From positions 1 to 6,715 of the forward strand of contig JAQVGK010000199.1 in the NCBI GenBank assembly GCA_028696755.1: 6,715 nt of DNA, given 5' to 3'. The DNA is from Bacteroidales bacterium. GTDB taxonomy: Bacteria; Bacteroidota; Bacteroidia; Bacteroidales; ML635J-15. The translations under genes were made by a program, and so were the position numbers. Of this stretch, positions 1 through 6,426 are shown piece by piece; positions within the stretch are counted from its first letter, which is position 1, and every line of letters begins with the position of its first letter. The notes below the pieces were generated by a model. The model was not told the DNA's origin, ran no database searches, and was given only the letters and a program-made list of their open reading frames with translations.

Positions 1-1400
1 GGCAAAGTTCCTATTTCCCATACAATTGAACCGTTAGCACCTTGTGAAGGATCAAAGTATAAATCATTAGGACTTGGAGCAGGTGTGAAAACTATTTGCT
101 TATTACTACTTACGTAAGAGGACGCAAATGGTATAGGAACAACAAGTTCGGCATTATCGATAGGTTCCGTGCCTTTATTGCGAACTTCTATCGAAACTTC
201 GATTTCTTGACCAGGTTCCGCAACTAATGGATCTCCAGATATATAAGGAACTCCATTGATACTAATTATCGAATTCTGAGCTTCTGGTGTAGGAATATAT
301 GCATCAACCGACATCGCCAACATAAAAATTACGTAAGTGTCTTGCGTACTTCCATAACGGAATGACGTTGATGTTTGATTATTAGTTATTACAGAATTAC
401 CCGCATTTGGAACCTCGAACATGGAAATGTCCAAGCCTGTATTGTTAACTAAGTTTGGATTCCGTGAATTTCCTCCTGTAAAAATAGAACTATTAAAAAA
501 GTTATTCGTTGAATTTCCTGTATGATCTAATGTAACCCAGTTTGTATTTGAGTGATTTCTTATTTGAAAATAATCCCCAGAAATATTCCTATCACCTTCA
601 CCGGCAACAAGACCAAGTTTTAAGTTTACATCACCAGCTTGAACTGTATTAAAGCCTGAAACTGGGATAGTATAATCTGCTGTAACAGAACCAGCAACGT
701 AGGCATGACCATCAAAAATTGTAACATCTCTCCAATTCATTTTGGAGTTTTCATAAATAACAACTAAAGCCCATCCACCATAATAACCTGTGCCACCTCC
801 TGTGCCTTCGCGTAATGCAATGTTTGCAACGGTATAATCACCAGAGCCATATTGCCTTACATAATCGGTTACCTCAGCATAAGCCGAGTACATCTGGCCA
901 TGAGCGGTCTCGGGATAATAAATATCAGAAGCATTAGCATTAACACTTGTATAGCTCGATGCTCCTGGACCTTTTAATAAAACTGTTCTTTTATCAAAAT
1001 TAACTGTTGTACCACTTTTAGTTACCGAAAAGGTTTGTGGACTGTTATCACCATTGTGCGCACGTCCTGTCCAGTACAATCCTGCATAAACAATATTTGA
1101 GCACTCAGGAATTGCTCCGTTCTCATTTGACAATACCAATTGTGAGGTTGATGAATTTAAGGTAGTATTATCAGAATCAACATCAACATATTGCATCGAG
1201 TTATTATTGGAAGTATTATCTCCATAATTAACAAGTGTTAAATTGGTATTGCCCAATAATGCAAAATCTCCCTTAACGTTATAAATAACTTTACTGGGAG
1301 TGTACTGCGATGTCCTTTGTGTAAAAGGCTTAACTACTTGCGAGTAAACAAGTAGATTTGATAATAAAATCACAAAAAGGGTAAATATAACTTTTTTCAT
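1..1400 (-). CDS. Large secreted surface protein, N-terminal part (YAGLYW / DUF11-like), 3' end outside window
   Basis: An open frame of 466 codons starts at the ATG at 1398-1400 and runs without a stop past the left edge, so only the N-terminus is seen. Residues 1-20 form a signal peptide (Lys-Lys, a hydrophobic stretch, then VYS before Gln21), so the product is exported. An acidic DVDSDN stretch (73-78, possibly metal binding) comes before VYAGLYWTGRAH (104-115), AYAEVTDYVRQYGSG (173-187) and YGGWALVVIYE (207-217), a combination I recognise from large Bacteroidetes surface proteins. From about residue 387 a beta-rich segment with EVSIEVRNKG looks like the start of DUF11/CARDB-type Ig-like repeats. 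Such proteins are often cell-surface or adhesin-like and are exported by type IX secretion through a C-terminal domain, which is not visible here. The upstream small exported protein gene ends 26 nt before this start, suggesting co-transcription. The secreted-protein call is firm; the adhesin role is inference. Confidence 0.85.
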   Translation of the reverse strand, partial: MKKVIFTLFVILLSNLLVYSQVVKPFTQRTSQYTPSKVIYNVKGDFALLGNTNLTLVNYGDNTSNNNSMQYVDVDSDNTTLNSSTSQLVLSNENGAIPECSNIVYAGLYWTGRAHNGDNSPQTFSVTKSGTTVNFDKRTVLLKGPGASSYTSVNANASDIYYPETAHGQMYSAYAEVTDYVRQYGSGDYTVANIALREGTGGGTGYYGGWALVVIYENSKMNWRDVTIFDGHAYVAGSVTADYTIPVSGFNTVQAGDVNLKLGLVAGEGDRNISGDYFQIRNHSNTNWVTLDHTGNSTNNFFNSSIFTGGNSRNPNLVNNTGLDISMFEVPNAGNSVITNNQTSTSFRYGSTQDTYVIFMLAMSVDAYIPTPEAQNSIISINGVPYISGDPLVAEPGQEIEVSIEVRNKGTEPIDNAELVVPIPFASSYVSSNKQIVFTPAPSPNDLYFDPSQGANGSIVWEIGTL

Positions 1401-1426
1401 AGCTTTAGTTTTATAATGTTAAAAAA

Positions 1427-1927
1427 CTATTCTGGTATCGAAACCAGAAAATACAATGAGGGAATTGATCCCTGATGATTACTTACTAAATTTGATAACA
1501 ATGTTTTGTCGGGTTGATAATCAAACTGAAACAAAACATATTTAAGATTTTTAAAAGATGACAGGTTTGAAAAATCAAGAGATTTTATCCTGTCGCTCTT
1601 ATTTATACTAATTTTTATGAACTCAATGTCATAATAAACCGAGTTATTAATGTAAAGCAACTCCAATTCTCTAACGGATAAATCTAAAACCTTACATTTC
1701 GCTTCTTCCGACTTCTTTATCTCATCATTTCCAATTATAACCGTGGGATGGTAATCTTGATAAAATGACTTTAATTCTTGTATTTCGGAATTAGTTGATT
1801 TAGAATATGATTCGGAGCTCAATATTTGATTAAAATCACTAATGTTTTGGGAGTTTAATATGTTTGCCGAAAACATCATAATTATAACCGAAGCTAAGCC
1901 AATCTTTTTTTTAATAATTTGATTCAT
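1427..1927 (-). CDS. Small exported protein of unknown function
   Basis: I do not recognise this 166-residue protein. It has a clear signal peptide: the basic IIKKK near the start, a hydrophobic core (about 9-25), and NSQ at 25-27, a cleavage-like Ser-Gln junction resembling that of the downstream surface protein. The mature part is polar and Ser/Asn/Lys-rich at first (28-80), then alternates hydrophobic and polar residues. LDFSNLSSFKNLKYVLFQF (117-135) resembles a single leucine-rich-repeat turn, but no regular repeat follows, so I do not call an LRR protein. There is one cysteine (78), after the signal peptide and not in a lipobox, so a periplasmic or secreted location is more likely than lipidation. 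The start ATG has no Shine-Dalgarno, as is usual in this phylum. It lies 26 nt upstream of the large surface protein gene, so it may be an accessory factor for it. It is markedly A/T-rich (33 G+C in the 120 bases 1441-1560). Confidence 0.75.
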   Translation of the reverse strand: MNQIIKKKIGLASVIIMMFSANILNSQNISDFNQILSSESYSKSTNSEIQELKSFYQDYHPTVIIGNDEIKKSEEAKCKVLDLSVRELELLYINNSVYYDIEFIKISINKSDRIKSLDFSNLSSFKNLKYVLFQFDYQPDKTLLSNLVSNHQGSIPSLYFLVSIPE

Positions 1928-1964
1928 AACAATCTATTTTTAATTAGACAACTTCTAAATAAGG

Positions 1965-2002
1965 AAAAAAGAAAAAAAATTTGGCATTATCAGCCAAAAT
2001 TT
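1965..2002 (-). terminator. Terminator-like hairpin with U-tract in front of the small exported protein gene
   Basis: TTTGGC (1980-1985) pairs with GCCAAA (1993-1998) around a 7-nt loop. The stem extends by three A-T pairs (1977-1979 with 2000-2002) past one bulged A (1999). Read on the minus strand, the stem runs straight into a tract of eight T, one C and six T. That is the layout of an intrinsic terminator, yet the next gene starts about 38 nt downstream of it. It may end a short upstream RNA or act as a leader attenuator. The stem has only three G-C pairs, so its strength is uncertain. Confidence 0.4.
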
Positions 2003-2111
2003 GTCCAAAATTTCAAATTATTCAATCTGCGCTCAATTATCCCTTTAATCCTGAGTCTATAAACAGCGTGTTTGTTTAATTTGTTCAGAGTGTTTTTAAA
2101 AATTTTAAATT

Positions 2112-2126
2112 AATTTAGACTAAATT
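2112..2126. repeat. 15-bp perfect palindrome (AATTTAG-A-CTAAATT)
   Basis: Seven bases on each side of a central A are perfectly complementary, giving a two-fold symmetric site in the intergenic stretch upstream of the small exported protein operon. Its size suits a dimeric regulator operator, but A/T-rich palindromes also arise by chance in this composition. There is no evidence for which protein, if any, binds it. Confidence 0.3.
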
Positions 2127-2215
2127 TTGCTATGTGTCTGTATATCAGCAGGTTAGACGAATTGCTAATTTGGAAAAAGTGCTAAAAAGCAGAAATAAAA
2201 TCTTATATTAACCAT

Positions 2216-2247
2216 AAAAAAAAGGCAGAAAAATGAATTTTCTGCCT
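2216..2247 (-). terminator. Intrinsic terminator of the lipoprotein gene
   Basis: AGGCAGAAAA (2223-2232) and TTTTCTGCCT (2238-2247) form a perfect 10-bp stem with a 5-nt loop (2233-2237). On the minus strand the stem is followed directly by a T-tract (the eight A at 2216-2223 on the plus strand). It lies 31 nt after the lipoprotein stop codon. There is no T-run on the other side, so it works in the minus direction only. Confidence 0.9.
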
Positions 2248-2278
2248 GAAAGGAACGTTTTGTAAGTAAAATTCAACT

Positions 2279-2965
2279 TTATTCTTTTACTTCAATATTT
2301 ACAGTAAGAGTTTCATAAATACCCGAGCAAGTAGCTCCAGCCGAAGTTGCCTCCTGTGGATCGAGATCTAAACGACGCCTCATGAAAATGGTATTTGTTC
2401 CAACCGTTAGCTTCTCGGTTTGAGCAGCAGTGATGAATAATTTTGTAGCGTACTGAGTAGTTTGATAAACATGAATTTCGTCGTTTTCGGCAGTACCGTT
2501 AACAAAAGCATAAACTTGCTCGTTTGTTGTGAGAGAGTCGCCTACCCACGATAATTCGTAAGCCTGACCTTTAACTATTGTATCGAGCGTGGCTGGGAAA
2601 TCAATTTCGTGAACAATCGGAGTATTAACAAATGTATTTCCGTCCAAATCAGTCCATGAAAACTCTCCTGTGTTTACGTAGCCAGTCATTTGTGTTTCGT
2701 AATAAGCCAGAGCTTCCTGAAAGCCTAGCTGTGTTTCGTTAAAAGAAACAGAACTACCATCAGCTAATTCGAGTCTTGTCCCTGTAATACTACCAAAGAA
2801 AAATGTAGAACGAGCATAAGTCATATCATTAGTTTTGTCGTAAACCAATTCGTATAACACAAAAATTCTATCTTGATTAACATCTGCACTGCTTTCGCGC
2901 TCACAAGATGAAAAGAAATAAATGGCAGAAACAGCCATAACTAAAATTAAAATTGCTTTTCTCAT
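2279..2965 (-). CDS. Putative outer-membrane/surface lipoprotein of unknown function
   Basis: This 228-residue protein begins with a basic start (MRK), a hydrophobic segment (4-18) and FSSC at 18-21, a good Bacteroidetes-style lipobox. Cys21 is the predicted lipidated residue, followed by ERESSAD, which is acidic and polar as often seen in exported lipoproteins of this phylum. The rest is rich in Thr, Val, Tyr and Phe in alternating patterns typical of beta-sandwich domains. I recognise no catalytic motif and no named family. Beyond Cys21 there is only one more Cys, near the C-terminus (ATCSG). The gene starts 39 nt after the prmC stop with a possible promoter in that gap, and ends with a strong intrinsic terminator, so it is either the last gene of the prmC transcript or monocistronic. 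Its G+C (55 of 120 bases in 2341-2400 plus 2521-2580) is clearly higher than that of the next gene downstream. Confidence 0.85.
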   Translation of the reverse strand: MRKAILILVMAVSAIYFFSSCERESSADVNQDRIFVLYELVYDKTNDMTYARSTFFFGSITGTRLELADGSSVSFNETQLGFQEALAYYETQMTGYVNTGEFSWTDLDGNTFVNTPIVHEIDFPATLDTIVKGQAYELSWVGDSLTTNEQVYAFVNGTAENDEIHVYQTTQYATKLFITAAQTEKLTVGTNTIFMRRRLDLDPQEATSAGATCSGIYETLTVNIEVKE

Positions 2966-2987
2966 AATAATTTGATTTTGGTTTTTG

Positions 2988-2995
2988 CAAAAATA
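2988..2995 (-). promoter_or_regulatory. Possible Bacteroidetes -7 element (TATTTTTG) for the lipoprotein gene
   Basis: On the minus strand TATTTTTG matches the TAnnTTTG -7 consensus of the Bacteroidetes primary sigma factor. It sits 22 nt before the lipoprotein ATG (2963-2965), leaving a short leader. A good -33 TTTG at the usual distance is not evident; the nearest candidate is TTTC at 3012-3015, closer than usual. Hence only a moderate call. Confidence 0.4.
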
Positions 2996-3004
2996 CTGAA
3001 ATAA

Positions 3005-3856
3005 TCAATACGAAATTACGAATCTGTCTTTGTTGTTTAAGTCTTTTACAATTTTAGATTCACCAAACCCAGCTCTTAAGCAAGTTTCAGCTACTTCCTC
3101 TCCAAATTTTTCATTGATTTCGAAATACAATTTTCCTCCCTCTACGAGAAAATCTTTGGCAAATTGAGAAATTCTTCTGTAAAAAATCAAAGGGTCATGG
3201 TCGCTCACAAAAAGTGCAAGATTAGGTTCGTAATCAAGAACATTTTCTAACATCAATTCTTTTTCTGATTCTGTAACATAAGGCGGATTAGATACAATAA
3301 TGTCAAATTTTATTCCTGGAGCAAACTCAATCTCCGACAAAATATCGTGGTGATAATAGCATAGTTTAACATTATTCTTGGCTGCATTAACACTGCAAAC
3401 ATCTAATGCTCCAGCAGAAACATCAATCACATGAACATTAGCATCAAGCAGATTTATTTTTAGGCATATAGCAATACACCCCGAACCTGTTCCAATATCA
3501 AGAATGTTTAGCCCTGTGCGACTTCGATTATTGTCAACAATTTCTCTAATAAGGATTTCCGTTTCTTGTCGAGGTATTAAAACGCGTTTATCGACAAAAA
3601 ACTCTAGCCCATAAAAATATGCTTTACCAGTAATATACTGAACCGGTTCTCCAGCAATAAGTCGATTTCGATTTGAGTTTAGCAATTTGAGATTTTCTTC
3701 ACTTAAAACTTCTGTCTTACCTATTAATAATGCTGTTCTGCTGATTTCTAACAATTCGCATACATAAAACTCAGCTACCGACAATGCCTCATCACTATCA
3801 TAAAAAGATGGAAGTTCAGCTTTAAGTTCGTTAATATATTGTCCTAATGTTTTCAA
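3005..3856 (-). CDS. prmC: Peptide chain release factor N5-glutamine methyltransferase PrmC (HemK)
   Basis: The product (283 residues, normal length for the family) uses S-adenosylmethionine to methylate the glutamine of the GGQ motif in release factors RF1 and RF2, speeding peptide release at stop codons; it is cytoplasmic. The N-terminal helical substrate-binding domain (about 1-90) contains GEPVQYITG (69-77), typical of PrmC. The linker RVLIPRQETE (91-100) follows, with Gln where many proteobacterial proteins have Pro. The Rossmann methyltransferase domain carries the SAM-binding loop ILDIGTGSGC (118-127) and the catalytic NPPY (190-193), which marks glutamine/adenine N-methyltransferases. 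The start ATG (3854-3856) gives the family's usual N-terminus; no Shine-Dalgarno is seen. Upstream, a 116-nt gap with a strong hairpin separates it from tsaC; downstream, the lipoprotein gene follows after 39 nt with no terminator between them. All key motifs are present. Confidence 0.96.
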   Translation of the reverse strand: MKTLGQYINELKAELPSFYDSDEALSVAEFYVCELLEISRTALLIGKTEVLSEENLKLLNSNRNRLIAGEPVQYITGKAYFYGLEFFVDKRVLIPRQETEILIREIVDNNRSRTGLNILDIGTGSGCIAICLKINLLDANVHVIDVSAGALDVCSVNAAKNNVKLCYYHHDILSEIEFAPGIKFDIIVSNPPYVTESEKELMLENVLDYEPNLALFVSDHDPLIFYRRISQFAKDFLVEGGKLYFEINEKFGEEVAETCLRAGFGESKIVKDLNNKDRFVISY

Positions 3857-3932
3857 TAAACTAATTGCTAAATTTTTGGCATTGTATTTGAAATTGGCTA
3901 GTCGGTAACTTTTTGAAAATGTCTGAATTTTT

Positions 3933-3965
3933 CTCCGGCGATCTTTCCCAAAAGATTTGCCGGAG
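3933..3965. terminator. Strong intergenic stem-loop between tsaC and prmC
   Basis: CTCCGGC (3933-3939) pairs with GCCGGAG (3959-3965). After a small internal loop (3940 against 3957-3958), ATCTTT (3941-3946) pairs with AAAGAT (3951-3956) around a 4-nt loop. This is the most G/C-rich stem in the window and begins 7 nt beyond the tsaC stop. In the minus direction it is followed by AAAAATTC, not a U-tract. In the plus direction TTTTGTTTT follows, so the classic terminator polarity is plus, where no gene ends. It may be a 3'-end stabiliser for the tsaC transcript, a leader element for prmC, or a terminator of antisense RNA. Confidence 0.5.
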
Positions 3966-3972
3966 TTTTGTT

Positions 3973-4533
3973 TTATCTAATTACTTCGATTTGTCCATTT
4001 TTATTAACTTTAACAATATCAGAACTTTTCGCAGTGCTGAACTCCTCTAGGCGCAGTGGTACAACAAAATCAACCGATATTTTTATCTCATTGTCGATAT
4101 CGAAATATCCGAGTGGAGACTTTTTCCCAGCTTGATTAGCCGAAGTTGAAACGACAGGAGCACCAAGCTCGCGAATCATAATTTTACAAAACTCATCGTT
4201 CACAACTCTGATTCCAATAGTGCCGTCTGCTGCAATTAAATTTTTTGCAATATTTTTTGCCTTAGGATAAATTATGGTTAGTGGTCGTTTTGCAGCTTCT
4301 ATTAATTGCAATGCGGCAGGAGGAACAATTTCAACATATTTCTCAAGCATTTCGATTGAATCAACGAGAATTAGCATACTTTTAGAGAAATCGCGCTGTT
4401 TAACCGCATACACTGCCGAAACAGCATCCTCGTTTAAAGCATCGCAACCAATTCCCCAAATGGTATCGGTTGGATATAAGATTACTCCACCTTTCTTCAA
4501 AACTTTAACGGTTTCGGCAACAATTTCTTTCAT
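3973..4533 (-). CDS. tsaC: L-threonylcarbamoyladenylate synthase (TsaC/YwlC/Sua5 family)
   Basis: The enzyme makes threonylcarbamoyl-AMP from threonine, bicarbonate and ATP. This is the first step of the t6A modification at position 37 of tRNAs reading ANN codons; TsaD and partners then transfer the group. The 186-residue protein is the short TsaC type, a single YrdC-like domain without the C-terminal Sua5 extension. Family motifs are YPTDTIWGIGCDA (20-32), KQRDFSKSM (45-53), RPLTIIYP (83-90), IGIRVVND (106-113) and PVVSTSANQAGKKSP (126-140), which line the nucleotide and threonine pocket. The ATG overlaps the stop of the glycosyltransferase gene by 4 nt (ATGA), which implies translational coupling. 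The pairing with a sugar transferase is probably transcriptional convenience, not shared chemistry. A strong stem-loop follows the stop. The cytoplasmic housekeeping role is well established for the family. Confidence 0.95.
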   Translation of the reverse strand: MKEIVAETVKVLKKGGVILYPTDTIWGIGCDALNEDAVSAVYAVKQRDFSKSMLILVDSIEMLEKYVEIVPPAALQLIEAAKRPLTIIYPKAKNIAKNLIAADGTIGIRVVNDEFCKIMIRELGAPVVSTSANQAGKKSPLGYFDIDNEIKISVDFVVPLRLEEFSTAKSSDIVKVNKNGQIEVIR

Positions 4534-5639
4534 AAGTTTTTATAAAAATTATATAGTTCTTTTGTAACATTCTCACGACTAAAAAGTTCAGCCCTCTCAA
4601 TTCCTTCGGAAATTAATTGAAATTTAAGATCAGAGCTTTCGCAAACCGACTTTATAGCAACTCCAATATTCTTAGGGTTAAGCACATCAACCTGAATTGC
4701 CGCTTTCCCACCAACCTCTGCAGTTGCACCTTTATCACCAGTAATTACAGGCACTCCTGCATTAAAGGCCTCAATGATTGGAATACCGAATCCTTCGTAA
4801 ATAGATGGATAAACAAACACTTCTGCCATTTTGTATATGGCTGGCAAATCGGCATTACTAATATTATCTACAAAATGAAGTCGATAGCTAATCTTATGCT
4901 CCTGAGCCCAATCTAAAATTTCCTTTGCATAATCTGTCTTTCGACCAACAAGTAAGTAGTCGATGTCTAGATTAAAATAATATATTGCCTTTATTACATT
5001 AAGAGCATTTTTCCGCTTCTCGACTGTTCCAACAGTTAAAACATATCTATTGGGCAAAGAATATTTTTCTCGAATATTCTCAAGCTCAAGCTGGTCGAAT
5101 TGGCCATTAAAATTATTTGCGCAAGATTGGTAAACAACCTCAATTTTTCTTTCATCTATGCCAAAGTACTTAATAATGTCTTCCTTAGTTTGAATGCTGG
5201 TTGCAATAATTTTATCGGCATCCTTGCAAGCTCGGTAAAACTTACGATAGTAAATTTTTCGATCAATTAGGCTATATAGCTGAGGAAACTTAATAAAAAT
5301 AAGATCGTGAATTGTAACAACTTTAATAGCTTTTGATTTGGATATATTTACTGGCAATTCGTTGCTTAGCCCATGGTAAATATCAGGATTTAGAGTTGCA
5401 ATATCATTCCCCATTTTATAACTTCTCCAGTACGAGGCCTTTAAGGAGTTTGAAGTTGCAGGACAAATGACATTTCGGCGATACTTTTCCTCCAGCAAAT
5501 CTGTCTGGGGAGTCGGCGAGAAAAGAACACAGGAAACCTCGGGATAGAAATCGTGCAGCGACCTGATTATATCGCGACTGTAATTTCCAAGTCCGCTCCT
5601 GTTTAGAAAAGCTCTTTTTGCGTCGAATGCGATTTTCAT
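4530..5639 (-). CDS. GT4-family (GT-B fold) glycosyltransferase
   Basis: This 369-residue protein is a retaining sugar-nucleotide glycosyltransferase of the Glycos_transf_1 type, cytoplasmic or membrane-associated. The N-terminal acceptor domain starts with MKIAFDAKRAF and the glycine-rich SGLGNYSRDII (15-25), then has DIYHGLSNELP (86-96), TIHDL (109-113) and ATSIQTKEDI (146-155), as in the mannosyl/rhamnosyl-transferase-like branch of GT4. The C-terminal donor domain begins with VLTVGTVEKRKN (200-211), with Lys near the donor phosphate site. It includes FVYPSIYEGFGIPIIEAFNAG (275-295), which contains the E-x7-E motif (Glu282, Glu290). The sugar and acceptor cannot be read from sequence; cell-surface polysaccharide or LPS assembly is likely for the family. 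There is no signal peptide or membrane segment. The gene follows the DUF5131 gene by 17 nt and overlaps tsaC by 4 nt. No other polysaccharide gene is in view, so it is an isolated transferase here. Confidence 0.92.
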   Translation of the reverse strand: MKIAFDAKRAFLNRSGLGNYSRDIIRSLHDFYPEVSCVLFSPTPQTDLLEEKYRRNVICPATSNSLKASYWRSYKMGNDIATLNPDIYHGLSNELPVNISKSKAIKVVTIHDLIFIKFPQLYSLIDRKIYYRKFYRACKDADKIIATSIQTKEDIIKYFGIDERKIEVVYQSCANNFNGQFDQLELENIREKYSLPNRYVLTVGTVEKRKNALNVIKAIYYFNLDIDYLLVGRKTDYAKEILDWAQEHKISYRLHFVDNISNADLPAIYKMAEVFVYPSIYEGFGIPIIEAFNAGVPVITGDKGATAEVGGKAAIQVDVLNPKNIGVAIKSVCESSDLKFQLISEGIERAELFSRENVTKELYNFYKNL

Positions 5640-5656
5640 TTTTTACTTAATCAATT

Positions 5657-6415
5657 TTAGTCTGCAATAGCATATTTCTGTTCTATTACATCTGGATATT
5701 GTTGCCAGATTTTCCCATTTAATTCTTTGCCGTTTTCTTTTTTATTTCTCTTTACCCTATCAGCACCCCAAGTTCCCCATTGTTTAAAGAAAAATGCAAT
5801 GCCCTTTGATTCACATTGATGCTTAATGCTTATAACCCAGCCTTCATCCATTGGTCTAGCTTTATTTCCACTCTCGCCTCCAACAATAACCCAATTAATG
5901 TTATCTAGATTAATCTCACCCAAATCTTCTAATAATGGTTCAACAGAAAGAAAGAGGACGCTGGCATTTAACTTTCTTAAAAAATCTATTCTAGGTAATC
6001 CTTCTTTTTTATTTTCCACGGTTACTCCAAGCCAAATATTCCGTGGAATTTCTCTGACCGAGAAATATTGATACATTTTCTCAGCTCTTTTCGTGAGTAT
6101 CTGATAAGTATGGTGAGGCGTTTTTTCAATTACTTCAAAGATTTTATCTAAATAATCAAGTGGCATTTCTTCATGAAAAATATCACTCATTGAGTTAACA
6201 AAATAAACTGTTGGCTTCTTTCTTTTAAGAGGATCATTCAAACGACTTGGAACAGTATTAAAATCAAATCCATTTTCATAACCTTCAACACCTATTGCCT
6301 GAAGCCTTATTGCCATGCTTTCTGCATAACAATTCTTACACCCTGCACTTTTTTTTGTGCAACCAGCTGAAGGATTCCAAGTTTGCTCTGTCCACTCTAT
6401 TTTGTATTTTTTCAT
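5657..6415 (-). CDS. DUF5131 / phage Gp37-Gp68-like three-Cys-motif protein (radical-SAM-like)
   Basis: The 252-residue protein matches the DUF5131 (Gp37/Gp68) family along its length. Recognisable segments are IEWTEQTWNPSAGC (6-19), the three cysteines Cys19, Cys26 and Cys29 (C-x6-C-x2-C, the last followed by Tyr), VNSMSDIFHE (73-82), ILTKRAEKM (106-114), WLGVTVEN (128-135), LSVEPLL (156-162), WVIVGGESG (175-183) and FFFKQWGTWG (208-217). The Cys cluster and the likely TIM-barrel pattern resemble radical-SAM proteins, so a 4Fe-4S cluster is plausible, but the reaction and substrate are unknown; the family name comes from phage genes. I chose the ATG at 6413-6415 because the family begins just before the IEWTEQTWNP segment; a TTG at 6434-6436 would add seven residues and overlap the upstream gene. 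The upstream gene, ending 11 nt before this ATG, looks like TcmP, the family's usual partner. The family call is firm; function is open. Confidence 0.92.
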   Translation of the reverse strand: MKKYKIEWTEQTWNPSAGCTKKSAGCKNCYAESMAIRLQAIGVEGYENGFDFNTVPSRLNDPLKRKKPTVYFVNSMSDIFHEEMPLDYLDKIFEVIEKTPHHTYQILTKRAEKMYQYFSVREIPRNIWLGVTVENKKEGLPRIDFLRKLNASVLFLSVEPLLEDLGEINLDNINWVIVGGESGNKARPMDEGWVISIKHQCESKGIAFFFKQWGTWGADRVKRNKKENGKELNGKIWQQYPDVIEQKYAIAD

Positions 6416-6426
6416 TATTTGAGTTT

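Larger units (their letters stand above)
1928..2278. other. Non-coding A/T-rich intergenic stretch with two hairpins
   Basis: No convincing gene lies here on either strand; the longest ATG frames I checked are about 16 codons. The stretch holds the intrinsic terminator of the lipoprotein gene (2216-2247), a 15-bp palindrome (2112-2126), a 9-bp direct repeat, and a hairpin with a minus-strand U-tract just upstream of the small exported protein gene. I see no clear TAnnTTTG promoter for that gene and no tRNA-like cloverleaf. The region must contain the promoter and leader of the exported-protein operon unless transcription reads through the terminator. Confidence 0.6.

Noticed and set aside
1427..1927. 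Leucine-rich-repeat protein call for the small exported protein
   Set aside because: Only one LRR-like turn (117-135) is visible, and repeats of regular spacing are absent.
2124..2222. Tiny frames of about 16 codons on both strands in the intergenic stretch
   Set aside because: They are too short, with no start context or conservation evidence from sequence alone.
1928..2278. tRNA or known structured RNA in the intergenic stretch
   Set aside because: No cloverleaf arms, no CCA-like end and no recognisable riboswitch or small-RNA core could be found by eye.
3919..4050. Plus-strand 43-codon frame beginning at the ATG at 3919, through the tsaC-prmC hairpin
   Set aside because: It is short, mostly antisense to tsaC, and uses the hairpin as coding sequence; no supporting signal.
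4274..4567. Plus-strand open frame of 97 codons
   Set aside because: It lies antisense within tsaC and the glycosyltransferase 3' end, both supported by strong family motifs; its translation has no recognisable features.
4617..4916. Plus-strand open frame of 99 codons
   Set aside because: It is antisense to the donor domain of the glycosyltransferase and has no domain or export signal.
5826..6071. Plus-strand open frame of 81 codons
   Set aside because: It is antisense to the conserved DUF5131 motifs (WLGVTVEN, LSVEPLL, VIVGGESG), so it is a shadow frame.
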